A model generated the notes under the pieces. The model was not told the DNA's origin. It did not search any database and saw only the letters and a list, made by a program, of their open reading frames with translations. A stretch of 50,167 bases of DNA from an uncultured Xylophilus sp. (lineage in GTDB: Bacteria; Pseudomonadota; Gammaproteobacteria; Burkholderiales; Burkholderiaceae_C): contig CAJYQL010000079.1 of assembly GCA_913776965.1 (NCBI GenBank), forward strand, positions 1 to 50,167. The letters are read 5' to 3'. This document shows positions 17,692-25,581 of this stretch, in pieces. The number at the start of each line of letters is the position of its first letter. Position 1 is the stretch's first letter. The position numbers were made by a program, and so were the translations under genes.

Positions 17692-18647
17692 TAGCAGACC
17701 TGGTTGCGGCCGTTTTCCTTGGCGTGGTAGAGCGCCTGGTCGGCATGCCCGAGGATCTCGACCGGCGCACCGTGGCCGGTGCCGGTGAAGCCGACGCTCA
17801 CTGTCACCCGGCCCACCTGCGGGAACGGGTACTGCTCAATGTTCGTCCGGAAGCGGTTGAAGATCATCCGCGCGTTCTCCAGCGTGGCCGAACGCAGTAG
17901 CACCACGAATTCCTCGCCGCCGAAGCGGAAGATGCGGTCGTGGTTGCGGAAGGAGGAGCGCAGCAGGTTGGCCACGAGGATCAGCACCTCGTCGCCGTAG
18001 ACATGGCCGAAGCGGTCGTTGACCTGCTTGAAGTGGTCGATGTCGACCACCGCCAGCCACTGGGTGGCGGCGCCGCCGTCGTCCTGCGGCGGCATGCCGC
18101 GGTCGCCGGCCGAGCGGGAGAACTGCTCGTCGAAGGTCTTGCGGTTGAACAGACCGGTCAGCGCGTCGCGCTCGCTGTAGTCGAGCAGGCTCTGGTAGTT
18201 GCGGTAGACCTCGACGATACCGTTGATCACTTCCAGCGTGTGGGGCGAGAACGGCGTGCCGTTCGACATCTCGAAGCAGGACACGACCTTGTCGTCGAGC
18301 CGCACGGGCAGCCAGAGCCGGTGTTGGCCCTCGTGCTCGTCCTGCGAGTTGGCGCCGCGTTCCTCGATGCACCGCAGCAGCGCGGGGTAGTGGCTCAGGG
18401 GCTCGAGTTCGCCGTCGGGAACACCGGCGACGGCGTCGGGGGAGAGCAACTCGCCGTCCTGCATCAGCACCCGGGGGCGTACGCAGGTCACGTCCTTCAC
18501 CGTCTGGAATTCGAGCTTGCGGACATGCTGAATGCTGACCAGGTGGCGAAGCGCCGAGATCACCGACATTTCCAACCGCGACTGGTCGCGATGGCCGGTG
18601 ATTTCCACCATGTGCTGCAGGATCGGTGTCGGATTCGTCTGTGTCAT
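17619..18647 (-). CDS. Diguanylate cyclase with N-terminal GAF-like domain
   Basis: A 342-aa soluble protein. The first 150 residues resemble a GAF-type sensor (RLWLPVRLDDKVVSCFEMSN). A GGDEF domain follows: DALTGLFNRKTF, VDIDHFKQVND, and the active site RFGGEEF (243-247). The inhibitory I-site RNHD (234-237) lies five residues before GGEEF, so product feedback is likely. It makes cyclic di-GMP. Its 3' end overlaps the EF-hand membrane-protein gene by 73 bp in convergent orientation, so antisense transcription is possible. Confidence 0.92.
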   Translation of the reverse strand: MTQTNPTPILQHMVEITGHRDQSRLEMSVISALRHLVSIQHVRKLEFQTVKDVTCVRPRVLMQDGELLSPDAVAGVPDGELEPLSHYPALLRCIEERGANSQDEHEGQHRLWLPVRLDDKVVSCFEMSNGTPFSPHTLEVINGIVEVYRNYQSLLDYSERDALTGLFNRKTFDEQFSRSAGDRGMPPQDDGGAATQWLAVVDIDHFKQVNDRFGHVYGDEVLILVANLLRSSFRNHDRIFRFGGEEFVVLLRSATLENARMIFNRFRTNIEQYPFPQVGRVTVSVGFTGTGHGAPVEILGHADQALYHAKENGRNQVCYYEELVGSGELQAADVAHDDVELF

Positions 18648-18776
18648 CGGCGAAGAGGCGGTCCGGAGTCGGGGAGCGACACGCCGGTGCGGTCCTCAGA
18701 ATCGGCGGATGATGTCATGCGTTCCCGGGGGCCGCAAGTAGGCAGGTGCTAACGTGGTAATAGCTCTGCCACAGAT

Positions 18777-19493
18777 TCAGATCCGGCGGAAAACCAGATC
18801 CCAGACTCCGTGGCCGAGCCGAATCCCGCGGTTCTCGAATTTCGTCAGCGGCCGGTAGGCCGGGCGGGGCGCGAAGTCCGCCGCGGTGTTGCGCAGGGTC
18901 GGCTCCGCGCTGATGACTTCGAGCATCTGCTGGGCATAGGGCTCCCAGTCGGTGGCGCAGTGCAGGTAGCCGCCGGTCTGCAGGCGGGAAGCCAGACGCG
19001 CGATCAGCGGCGGCTGCACCAGGCGCCGCTTGTGGTGGCGCGTCTTGTGCCACGGGTCGGGGAAGAACAGGTGCACGCCCGCGAGCGTGCCGGGCGTCAG
19101 CATGTGGTCGATTACCTCGACCGCATCGTGCCGCAGGATGCGGATGTTGGTCAGGCCCTGCTCGCCGATCCGCTTGAGCAGCGCGCCGACGCCCGCCTCG
19201 TGGACTTCGCAGCAGAGAAAGTTGGTCTCGGGCATCAGCGAGGCGATGTGCGCCGTCGCGTCGCCCATGCCGAAGCCGATCTCCAGCACCGTCGGCGCAG
19301 TGCGGCCGAAGGCCGCGGTCAGGTCGAGCGGTTCCGGGCGGTACGGCAGCAGGAAGCGCGGGCCGAATTCCTCGAAGGCGCGGGCCTGCCCGGCGGTGGT
19401 GCGGCCGGCGCGCAGCACGTAGCTCTTGATCGCCTTCGGATGGGGGACGGATGCGGGGGCGCCGGTAGCGCCGGAGGGAGTGGTGTCGGTCAC
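18777..19493 (-). CDS. trmB: tRNA (guanine-N7-)-methyltransferase
   Basis: A 238-aa SAM-dependent enzyme that makes m7G46 in tRNA. Motifs: [11 protein letters not shown] (SAM binding), [10 protein letters not shown], and [20 protein letters not shown], the signature of the family; it ends [20 protein letters not shown]. The start is GTG at 19493, overlapping the gluQ TGA (GTGA), so it is translationally coupled to another tRNA-related enzyme. Confidence 0.96.
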   Translation of the reverse strand: MTDTTPSGATGAPASVPHPKAIKSYVLRAGRTTAGQARAFEEFGPRFLLPYRPEPLDLTAAFGRTAPTVLEIGFGMGDATAHIASLMPETNFLCCEVHEAGVGALLKRIGEQGLTNIRILRHDAVEVIDHMLTPGTLAGVHLFFPDPWHKTRHHKRRLVQPPLIARLASRLQTGGYLHCATDWEPYAQQMLEVISAEPTLRNTAADFAPRPAYRPLTKFENRGIRLGHGVWDLVFRRI

Positions 19494-20455
19494 GGCCGGG
19501 ATTGTAGGAGCCGCTGCCAGGCGGGAAGCCAACCGGCCAGCAGGGCGTCCGGCCCGTCGCCCGGTGCTCCGTCGGGCAGACCCAGCACCTGCGCGGCCGC
19601 CCGCAGGGCCGCGGCCGGACGGCCGGTATCGATCGCCGGCGCGCCGGTCTGCTTCGACAGCTTGTCGCCGTGTGCGTCGAGCACCAGCGGCGTGTGCAGG
19701 TAGCGCGGCGTCGGCAGCCCGAGCGCCCGCTGCAGCAGGATCTGGCGAGGCGTGTTGTCGAGCAGGTCGGCTCCCCGCACCACGTCGGTCACGCCCTGCA
19801 GGCCGTCGTCCACCACCACCGCGAGCTGGTAGGCCCACAGGCCGTCGGCGCGGAGCAGGACGAAGTCGCCGACCTCGGCTTCCACGTCCTGCGTCTGCGG
19901 GCCGCACAGGCGGTCGCTCCAGCGCAGCTCGGACAAATCAGCGCGTGCTATTGAATCGATAGCTGGCTGCGCTTGCCCCGCCTGCGCAAAGTGGCTGTAG
20001 ACGTCTGCATCGGTCCGCAGGCGCCAGGCCCGCGGCGGCTTGCCGTGCAGGCCGGTGCGGCAGGTGCCGGGATAGGGCAGGGCAGCACCGCGCCGGCGAC
20101 TTATGCCGCGGGCGGCCTGCGCGTCCTCGATGTCCCGGCGCGAACAGCCGCAGGGATAGGCGAGGCCATCCGCCAGCAGCCGGTCCAGGGCTTCCCGGTA
20201 GTGGTGGCCGCGTGCCGACTGGCGGACCGGCGCCGCATCCGGCCGCAAACCGCAGGCGGCGAGCTGGGCGGCGATCACCTCAGCCGCGCCGGCGACGCAG
20301 CGGGGCGTATCCACGTCCTCGATCCGCACCAACCAGGTGCCGCCGTGCGCCCGCGCATCGAGCCAGCTCGCGAGTGCGGCGACCAGCGAGCCCGCATGCA
20401 GCGGCCCGGTCGGCGACGGCGCGAAACGGCCGACGTAGCCGGCGCCGCCTGCCAT
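19490..20455 (-). CDS. gluQ: Glutamyl-Q tRNA(Asp) synthetase
   Basis: A 321-aa GluRS-like catalytic core without the anticodon-binding domain; it attaches glutamate to queuosine of tRNA-Asp. Motifs: [16 protein letters not shown] (HIGH equivalent), IEDVDTPR, zinc-site Cys in [30 protein letters not shown], and DKLSKQTG (KMSKS equivalent). It is 20-30 residues longer than usual. About residues 154-170 ([16 protein letters not shown]) are encoded by dispersed repeat copy C, inserted in frame where homologues are shorter. The ATG is 2 bp after the upstream gene's stop; the 3' end overlaps trmB by 4 bp. Confidence 0.94.
   Translation of the reverse strand: MAGGAGYVGRFAPSPTGPLHAGSLVAALASWLDARAHGGTWLVRIEDVDTPRCVAGAAEVIAAQLAACGLRPDAAPVRQSARGHHYREALDRLLADGLAYPCGCSRRDIEDAQAARGISRRRGAALPYPGTCRTGLHGKPPRAWRLRTDADVYSHFAQAGQAQPAIDSIARADLSELRWSDRLCGPQTQDVEAEVGDFVLLRADGLWAYQLAVVVDDGLQGVTDVVRGADLLDNTPRQILLQRALGLPTPRYLHTPLVLDAHGDKLSKQTGAPAIDTGRPAAALRAAAQVLGLPDGAPGDGPDALLAGWLPAWQRLLQSRP
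19947..19995 (+). repeat. Dispersed repeat, copy C, inside gluQ
   Basis: GCTATTGAATCGATAGCTGG, then CTGCGCTTG, then CCTGCGCAAAGTGGC. It shares TCGATAGCTGG and the following GCGCT..GCGCAAA with copy B. It lies in the coding sequence of gluQ on the opposite strand, and both reading frame and catalytic motifs are preserved. Confidence 0.75.
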
Positions 20456-20457
20456 GC

Positions 20458-21534
20458 TCAGATCACCGCCAGAGCGAGCTCCAGGCCCGACACGAAGGCG
20501 TCCTCCACCCGGTGGCCGATGCACCAGTCGCCGCAGGCGCCCAGCCCGGCCGAGGCGTCCCACAGGTGGGAACGGCCCGCCGGCTGCGTCGTCTTGGCAT
20601 GCAGCCACAGCCGCACCGCGGCATGGCCGGCCGTCGCACGTATGCCGGTCACTTCGGCGAAGGCGCGCAGCATCTTGTCGCGCACCCGGTCGGGCGTGTC
20701 GTGGCGGTGCTCCTCCGACCAGACCTCGCTCGCCTGGACGGTCCAGCGTTCGATCCGCTCGCGGCCGGGCTTGGAGGATTCGCGTGCCAGCCAGGCGATG
20801 CGGTGGTGGGTGCTGCGCGCGGCGTTCCACTGCGGCCCGAGGGTCACCACGCCCGGCTGCGACGCCTGCGGAAACGCGAGCATCAATGTCCAGCAGGGCG
20901 CCATCGTCGCCGGTTCCACCTGCTGCGCGAGCGCGGCGGCGCCCGGGTCGGCGTCGGCCGCCTGCAGCAAGGCGGCGGCCTGCGGTGCGGGCAGTGCCAG
21001 CAGCACGGTATCGAAGCCGGCATGGACCGGCGTGGCACCGTCGGTGCGCAGCTGCCAACGGCGGCGGTCCAGCGTGTCGCGCTCCAGGGCGGTCACCGCG
21101 GTCCCGGTGTACAGCCGGCCCGCGGCCGCCAGGGGTGCGGCCCAGAGCTGCGGCAAGGCGGCCATGCCGGGCACGGCGACCCAGTGCGGCTTGCGCGGCG
21201 GCAGGCCGGCGGCGGCCACGCGGCCCTGCGGGTCGAGCACCCGGACGGTGGTGGCGCTCCAGGGCCGGCAGCCGGCGCCGGTCGCCTCCAGCGCCAGTGC
21301 GAAGCGCTTGTCGCGCACGGTGAAGTACTGGGCGCCGCTGTCGAATCCACCGTAGGGCGAGGTTTCCGTCGCCATCCGGCCGCCGACCGCCGCGTCGGCT
21401 TCGAAAACCGTGACGTCGTGGCCGGCCTGCACGAGCGTACGTGCGCAGGCGATGCCGGCTATGCCGGCACCGACGATGGCGATGCGGGACGCGGGCCGGG
21501 GTGCTTTCGGACGCGGGGCGGGGGGCAGCGGCAT
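20458..21534 (-). CDS. FAD-dependent amine-oxidase/renalase-like protein
   Basis: A 358-aa flavoprotein. The N-terminal dinucleotide-binding motif is [22 protein letters not shown], followed by [16 protein letters not shown] (FAD ribose Glu and GGRM loop) and [15 protein letters not shown], all typical of the renalase-like NAD(P)/FAD protein family. The C-terminal FAD contact is [25 protein letters not shown]. Substrate unknown; probably an NAD(P)H-linked oxidoreductase. First gene of a tight operon with gluQ and trmB (2-bp spacing), though no functional link to tRNA is evident. Confidence 0.82.
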   Translation of the reverse strand: MPLPPAPRPKAPRPASRIAIVGAGIAGIACARTLVQAGHDVTVFEADAAVGGRMATETSPYGGFDSGAQYFTVRDKRFALALEATGAGCRPWSATTVRVLDPQGRVAAAGLPPRKPHWVAVPGMAALPQLWAAPLAAAGRLYTGTAVTALERDTLDRRRWQLRTDGATPVHAGFDTVLLALPAPQAAALLQAADADPGAAALAQQVEPATMAPCWTLMLAFPQASQPGVVTLGPQWNAARSTHHRIAWLARESSKPGRERIERWTVQASEVWSEEHRHDTPDRVRDKMLRAFAEVTGIRATAGHAAVRLWLHAKTTQPAGRSHLWDASAGLGACGDWCIGHRVEDAFVSGLELALAVI

Positions 21535-21571
21535 GGAAGTCTCCTCGAATGGATGGACGGTCGGTGCCACT

Positions 21572-22540
21572 CTACCGCGCGGGCGCTGCGGGAAGCCCCG
21601 GATGGCCGGCGCGGTCGTTCTCCAGCAGGGCGCAGCGGGTGGCGGGCCGCTCAAGCTGGTCGAGCCACCACTGCAGCGCGCGTCCCCGGCTGCCGTCGCC
21701 GGCGCGCCAGACATAGCTCACCCGGAACGGCCGGATCGGCTGCTCCAGCCGGCGCAGCACCAGCCGGCCCGCGGCCAGGTGCGCCCGGACCATCGGCTCC
21801 GGCATCGAGCCGACGCCCAGCCCGCGCAGCAGTGCCTCCAGCTTGGCCTGCAGCGTCGGCACCGTCAGCACGTCCTGGCCGTCGAGCAGGCCGATGGTCA
21901 CGCCGCCGCCGCGCTGTACCGAGTCCGCCACCGCCACCGCCCGGTGGCGGCGCAGGGCCTCGGCACCGAGCGGCTCCGCCTCCTGCGCCAGCGGATGGAA
22001 CGGGGCCATCACCTGTACGAAGGTCGTCGAGCCGAGCGGCAGCATCTGCAGTCCGGCAGCCGGCGCGATGACGGCGCCCACGCCGATCGCCAGATCGGCT
22101 TGGCCGGACGTGAGCGCCTCCAGCGTGCCGCTCAGCGTCTCGTCGCGCAGCTTGAGCCGTGTCGGCGGCGACTGCGCGAAGAACGCTTCGGCCAGGTCGA
22201 ATAGGGCGTCGCGCCGGATCAGCCCGTCGGCGGCGATGGTCAGTTGCGGCTCCCAGCCGGTGGCGACCCGCTTGACCCGGTTGGCCACCGCGTCGATCTC
22301 GGCCAGCAGCCGGTTGCCTTCGCGCAGCAGTTCGGCGCCGGCGGCGGTCAGCCGTGCCTGCCGGGAGCTGCGGTCGAACAGCAGCACGTCGAGCGCGTCC
22401 TCGATCTGGCGCACCCGGTAGGTGAGGGCGCTCGGGACCTGCCCGGCCTTGCGCGCGGCGGCGGCGAAGCTGCCTTCGCTGGCGATGCGCTGCAGCATCG
22501 CCAGGGCGTCGGGCGTGAGCACGTCGCGTGCGTTTTGCAT
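21572..22540 (-). CDS. LysR-family transcriptional regulator
   Basis: A 322-aa protein with the N-terminal winged HTH (LQRIASEGSFAAAARKAGQVPSALTYRVRQIEDAL) and a LysR substrate-binding domain (EPQLTIAADGL near 95, then LKLRDETLSGTLEALTSGQADLAIG). It is divergent from doxX-flavodoxin-pirin and most likely controls them. A TTCGA-N5-TCGAA dyad (22557-22571) lies 16 bp upstream of its start. The co-inducer is unknown; quinones or other electrophiles would fit the target genes. Confidence 0.93.
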   Translation of the reverse strand: MQNARDVLTPDALAMLQRIASEGSFAAAARKAGQVPSALTYRVRQIEDALDVLLFDRSSRQARLTAAGAELLREGNRLLAEIDAVANRVKRVATGWEPQLTIAADGLIRRDALFDLAEAFFAQSPPTRLKLRDETLSGTLEALTSGQADLAIGVGAVIAPAAGLQMLPLGSTTFVQVMAPFHPLAQEAEPLGAEALRRHRAVAVADSVQRGGGVTIGLLDGQDVLTVPTLQAKLEALLRGLGVGSMPEPMVRAHLAAGRLVLRRLEQPIRPFRVSYVWRAGDGSRGRALQWWLDQLERPATRCALLENDRAGHPGLPAAPAR

Positions 22541-22556
22541 GCCGGAGGTCCTGTCG

Positions 22557-22571
22557 TTCGAAAAGATCGAA
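22557..22571. promoter_or_regulatory. LysR-type binding dyad
   Basis: TTCGA-AAAGA-TCGAA is a perfect 5-5-5 inverted repeat containing a T-N11-A core, the LysR-box form. It is close to the regulator's own start, so autoregulation plus control of the divergent operon is the obvious model. Confidence 0.6.
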
Positions 22572-22740
22572 TGCTGCCATCAATCGGCGCGACGGCGTGC
22601 GCCGGTTTGCGCGCCTACAGTCCGGGCCAGCACTGCGCCGCGGTCGCCGATTTCGTTACGCAGCTCCGCGCGCCGGTCGTTACGGTCGGCCCTGCGGCCG
22701 CAACCGGTCGTCCCCTTATTCATCCATCGTCGGAGTTTCC

Positions 22741-23181
22741 ATGTCCACCACCACCGTGATCGCCACGCCCGTCACCACCGGCCAGAACCTGTCCGTCCTC
22801 GTGGGCCGCCTGCTGCTCGCCGCGCTGTTCCTGCCGGCCGGCGTCGGCAAGATCGCCGGGTTCGCCGGCACCGTGGGCTACATCACCTCCAAGGGCCTGC
22901 CGATGCCCGAGGTCGCGGCGGTCGTTGCGATTCTGGTCGAGGTGCTCGGCGGGCTGGCGCTGATCGCCGGCTTCAAGACCCGGTATGCGGCCCTGGCGCT
23001 CGCCGTGTTCACCGCTGTCGCGACCTTCTTCTTCCACAACTTCTGGGCCGTGCCCGAGGCGCAGAAGATGACCCAGCAGCTGATGTTCTTCAAGAACGTC
23101 GCGGTCGTCGGCGGCCTGCTGGTGCTGGCCGCCTGGGGCGCCGGCGCCTTCAGCGTCGATGCCAAGCGCCCGGCCGCCTGA
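22741..23181 (+). CDS. DoxX-family membrane protein
   Basis: A 146-aa protein with four predicted membrane helices: VGRLLLAALFLPAGVGKIAGF, VAAVVAILVEVLGGLALIAGF, YAALALAVFTAVATFFFHNFW and FFKNVAVVGGLLVLAAWGA. This is the DoxX pattern, with the conserved Phe/Gly/K near the end of helix 1. Related proteins take part in quinone/redox reactions in the membrane. First gene of an operon divergent from the LysR regulator. Confidence 0.88.
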   Translation: MSTTTVIATPVTTGQNLSVLVGRLLLAALFLPAGVGKIAGFAGTVGYITSKGLPMPEVAAVVAILVEVLGGLALIAGFKTRYAALALAVFTAVATFFFHNFWAVPEAQKMTQQLMFFKNVAVVGGLLVLAAWGAGAFSVDAKRPAA

Positions 23182-23237
23182 CCGGCCGCAGTCCCTGTTC
23201 CCATCCCTGTCACTGTCCCACTCCCAGAACGATCGCC

Positions 23238-23792
23238 ATGACCACCACCATCGTCGTCTTCCATTCCGGCTACGGCCACACCCAGCGTCTCGCCCAGGCC
23301 GTGGCCGAAGGCGCCAACGCCGAACTGCTCGCCATCGATGCCGAGGGCAACCTGCCCGAAGGCGGCTGGGAGCGCCTGGCCGCAGCCGACGCGATCATCT
23401 TCGGCACGCCGACCTACATGGGCGCCGCGAGCTGGCAGTTCAAGAAATTCGCCGATGCGTCGTCCAAGCCCTGGTTCTCGCGTGCCTGGCAGGACAAGGT
23501 GTTCGGCGGCTTCACCAACAGCGCCAGCCTGAACGGCGACAAGCAGAACACGCTGGTGTCCCTCGTCACCCTGGCGGCGCAGCACGGCGGCATCTGGGTG
23601 AGCCTCGGCATGTTGCCCAGCAACGCCAAGGCGGCCGACCGCAACGATCCGAACAACCTGGGCGGCTCGATCGGCGCGCTGGCGCAGAGCCCGTCGGACG
23701 CGAGCGTCGCCGAGATGCTGCCGGGCGACCTGGAGACCGGCCGCCGCTACGGCGCCCGGGTGGCCGAGGTCGCCGCCAAGCTGCGCGGCTGA
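23238..23792 (+). CDS. WrbA-like flavodoxin / NAD(P)H:quinone oxidoreductase
   Basis: A 184-aa flavodoxin-fold enzyme. The FMN phosphate loop FHSGYGHTQRLAQAV is at residues 8-22, followed by AIIFGTPTYMGAASWQFKKF and FGGFTNSASLNGDKQNTL. These resemble WrbA-family quinone reductases, which reduce quinones by two electrons and limit semiquinone stress. Second gene of the LysR-divergent operon. Confidence 0.85.
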   Translation: MTTTIVVFHSGYGHTQRLAQAVAEGANAELLAIDAEGNLPEGGWERLAAADAIIFGTPTYMGAASWQFKKFADASSKPWFSRAWQDKVFGGFTNSASLNGDKQNTLVSLVTLAAQHGGIWVSLGMLPSNAKAADRNDPNNLGGSIGALAQSPSDASVAEMLPGDLETGRRYGARVAEVAAKLRG

Positions 23793-23806
23793 GGCCCGGT
23801 ACCGCC

Positions 23807-24685
23807 ATGCCGCCGCTGCTGACCCTGACGCCCCGCGAGCACGATCTCGGCGGCGGTTTCCACGTGCGGCGGGCGTTGCCGGCTGCTGCCCGGCGCGCCG
23901 TCGGGCCGTTCGTCTTTTTCGACCACTTCGGCCCCGCCGAGGAACGGCCGGGCGAACTGCACGACGTGCGGCCGCATCCGCACATCGGCTTGGCGACCGT
24001 GACCTATCTCTACGAAGGAGCGATCCATCACCGCGACAGCATCGGCTCCGACCAGGTGATCGAGCCCGGCGCGGTCAACTGGATGAGCGCCGGCCGCGGC
24101 ATCGTGCACTCCGAGCGGCGGCCGGACCATCTGCAGCAGACGGTGTACTGCAACCACGGCCTGCAGCTCTGGGCGGCGCTGCCCGAGTCCGACGAGGAAT
24201 CGGCGCCGTCGTTCACCCACGTCGCCGCGGCCGACATCCCGGCGCTGGAGATCGGCGGCGCGCGTGTGCGGGTGCTGATCGGCGAGGCCTACGGCGTGCG
24301 CTCGCCGGTGCCGGCGGCCGCGGGAACGGTGTTCCTGGACATCCAGCTCGACGCAGGCGCCACCCTGGACCTGCCGGCGCTCGCCGAGGAGCTGGCCGTC
24401 TACCCGGTCGACGGCCGCGTGGAGGTGGACGGCACGGCGGTCGACGCCGCCACGATGGCGGTGATCGACGGGGCGGCGACGGTCGCCGCAGCCGCACCGG
24501 TGCGGCTTGCGGTCATCGGCGGCCGGGCGCTCGGTGCGCACCGCTACCTCTGGTGGAATTTCGTTTCGACCCGCAAGGAACGGATCGCCCAGGCGGCCCG
24601 CGACTGGGCGGCCGATGCGATGGGCCAGGTACCGGGCGACATCGAGGAGCGCATTCCGCTGCCCGACCGGCCGTTACCGGGCTGA
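23807..24685 (+). CDS. Pirin family protein
   Basis: A 292-aa bicupin. The N-terminal domain has RAVGPFVFFDHFGPAE, the metal-binding HPHIGLATVTYLYEGAIHHRDS and VNWMSAGRGIVHSE. The C-terminal cupin ends with WWNFVSTRKERIAQAARDW. Several pirins have quercetin-dioxygenase activity or act as redox sensors. Its position 14 bp after the flavodoxin gene suggests a role in aromatic or quinone stress. The stop is 8 bp before dispersed repeat copy D. Confidence 0.92.
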   Translation: MPPLLTLTPREHDLGGGFHVRRALPAAARRAVGPFVFFDHFGPAEERPGELHDVRPHPHIGLATVTYLYEGAIHHRDSIGSDQVIEPGAVNWMSAGRGIVHSERRPDHLQQTVYCNHGLQLWAALPESDEESAPSFTHVAAADIPALEIGGARVRVLIGEAYGVRSPVPAAAGTVFLDIQLDAGATLDLPALAEELAVYPVDGRVEVDGTAVDAATMAVIDGAATVAAAAPVRLAVIGGRALGAHRYLWWNFVSTRKERIAQAARDWAADAMGQVPGDIEERIPLPDRPLPG

Positions 24686-24693
24686 ATTCGGAA

Positions 24694-24750
24694 GCAAAAG
24701 TGCCGTTAGCGCCCGTACCGCCTGCGCAATCAGCTCACTTTTCGATAGCA
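24694..24750 (-). repeat. Dispersed repeat, copy D, supplying the 3' end of trhO
   Basis: On the minus strand: TGCTATCGAAAAGTGAGCTG, then TTGCGCAGGCGGTACGGGCG, then CTAACGGCACTTTTGC. The block GCAGGC(G/A)GTACGGGCGC is shared with copy E. The last codons and TGA stop of trhO lie inside the element. Confidence 0.75.
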
Positions 24751-25496
24751 GACACTTCGCCTTCCGGTGCGGCGGCGAGCGACGGGTCCAGCGTGCGGCG
24801 CTCGTCGAACACGAAGCAGTTGCCGCGGTAGTGCGGGCCGCCGGTCTCCTCGAAGTATTTGAGGATGCCGCCTTCGAGCTGGAACACGTTCTGCACCCCT
24901 TCCTCGGCCATCAGGATCGCCGCCTTCTCGCAGCGGATGCCGCCGGTGCAGAAGCTCACCACCGTCTTGCCGGCCAGTTCCTCGCGGTGGGCCCGCAGCG
25001 CGGCGGGGAAATCGGTGAACTTGCCGATCCGCCAGTCGATTGCGCCCTCGAAGGTGCCGCAGTCCACCTCGAAGGCGTTGCGGGTGTCGAGCGTCACCAC
25101 CGGACGGCCGTCGTCGTCGTGGCCCTGGCCGAGCCAGCGCGCCAGGGTCGCCGGCGCGACGGCCGGGGCACGGCCGGCGGACGGGCGGATCGTGGGATGG
25201 TCCATCCGGATGATTTCCCGCTTCACCTTCACCAGCATCTTGCGGAACGGCTGGCTGTCGGACCAGCTTTCCTTGGGCACGAGCGGCGCGAAACGGTCGT
25301 CCGCCCGCAGGTCGTCGACGAAGCCGCGGACCGCGTCGGCCGGGCCCGCCAGAAACAGGTTGATGCCTTCCTCGGCCAGCAGGATGGTGCCCTTGAGGCC
25401 GCGCGCCGTGGCGCGGCCGTGCAGCAGCGGGCGGAGGTCGGCGGCGTCCGGCAGCGGGACGAACAGGTAGGCGGAGATGTTGAGGACGGGTTCCAC
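24735..25496 (-). CDS. trhO: tRNA uridine(34) hydroxylase / rhodanese-domain protein
   Basis: A 253-aa protein of the YceA/UPF0176 group, which makes 5-hydroxyuridine at the wobble position of tRNA. N-terminal acylphosphatase-like domain: [18 protein letters not shown]. Rhodanese domain: [27 protein letters not shown], and the active-site loop [10 protein letters not shown] with nucleophile C183. Start: GTG at 25496 ([10 protein letters not shown]) fits the family start; a longer frame to 25583 would overlap dnaE. The last residues (SAIEK) and stop come from dispersed repeat copy D. Divergent from dnaE. Confidence 0.9.
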   Translation of the reverse strand: MEPVLNISAYLFVPLPDAADLRPLLHGRATARGLKGTILLAEEGINLFLAGPADAVRGFVDDLRADDRFAPLVPKESWSDSQPFRKMLVKVKREIIRMDHPTIRPSAGRAPAVAPATLARWLGQGHDDDGRPVVTLDTRNAFEVDCGTFEGAIDWRIGKFTDFPAALRAHREELAGKTVVSFCTGGIRCEKAAILMAEEGVQNVFQLEGGILKYFEETGGPHYRGNCFVFDERRTLDPSLAAAPEGEVSAIEK

Positions 25497-25570
25497 GGAG
25501 ACGGTCGGCACGTTCGGTAAAGACGGGGAGGGCGGTCGATGGCGGCCCCGAAGGGCGGCGGGGGCGTTTC

Positions 25571-25576
25571 TACAAT
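25571..25576 (+). promoter_or_regulatory. -10 box of dnaE, possible leaderless start
   Basis: TACAAT ends only 5 nt before the dnaE ATG at 25582, so transcription would begin at about the first base of the start codon. The -35 region is not consensus. Confidence 0.45.
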
Positions 25577-25581
25577 GGCGC

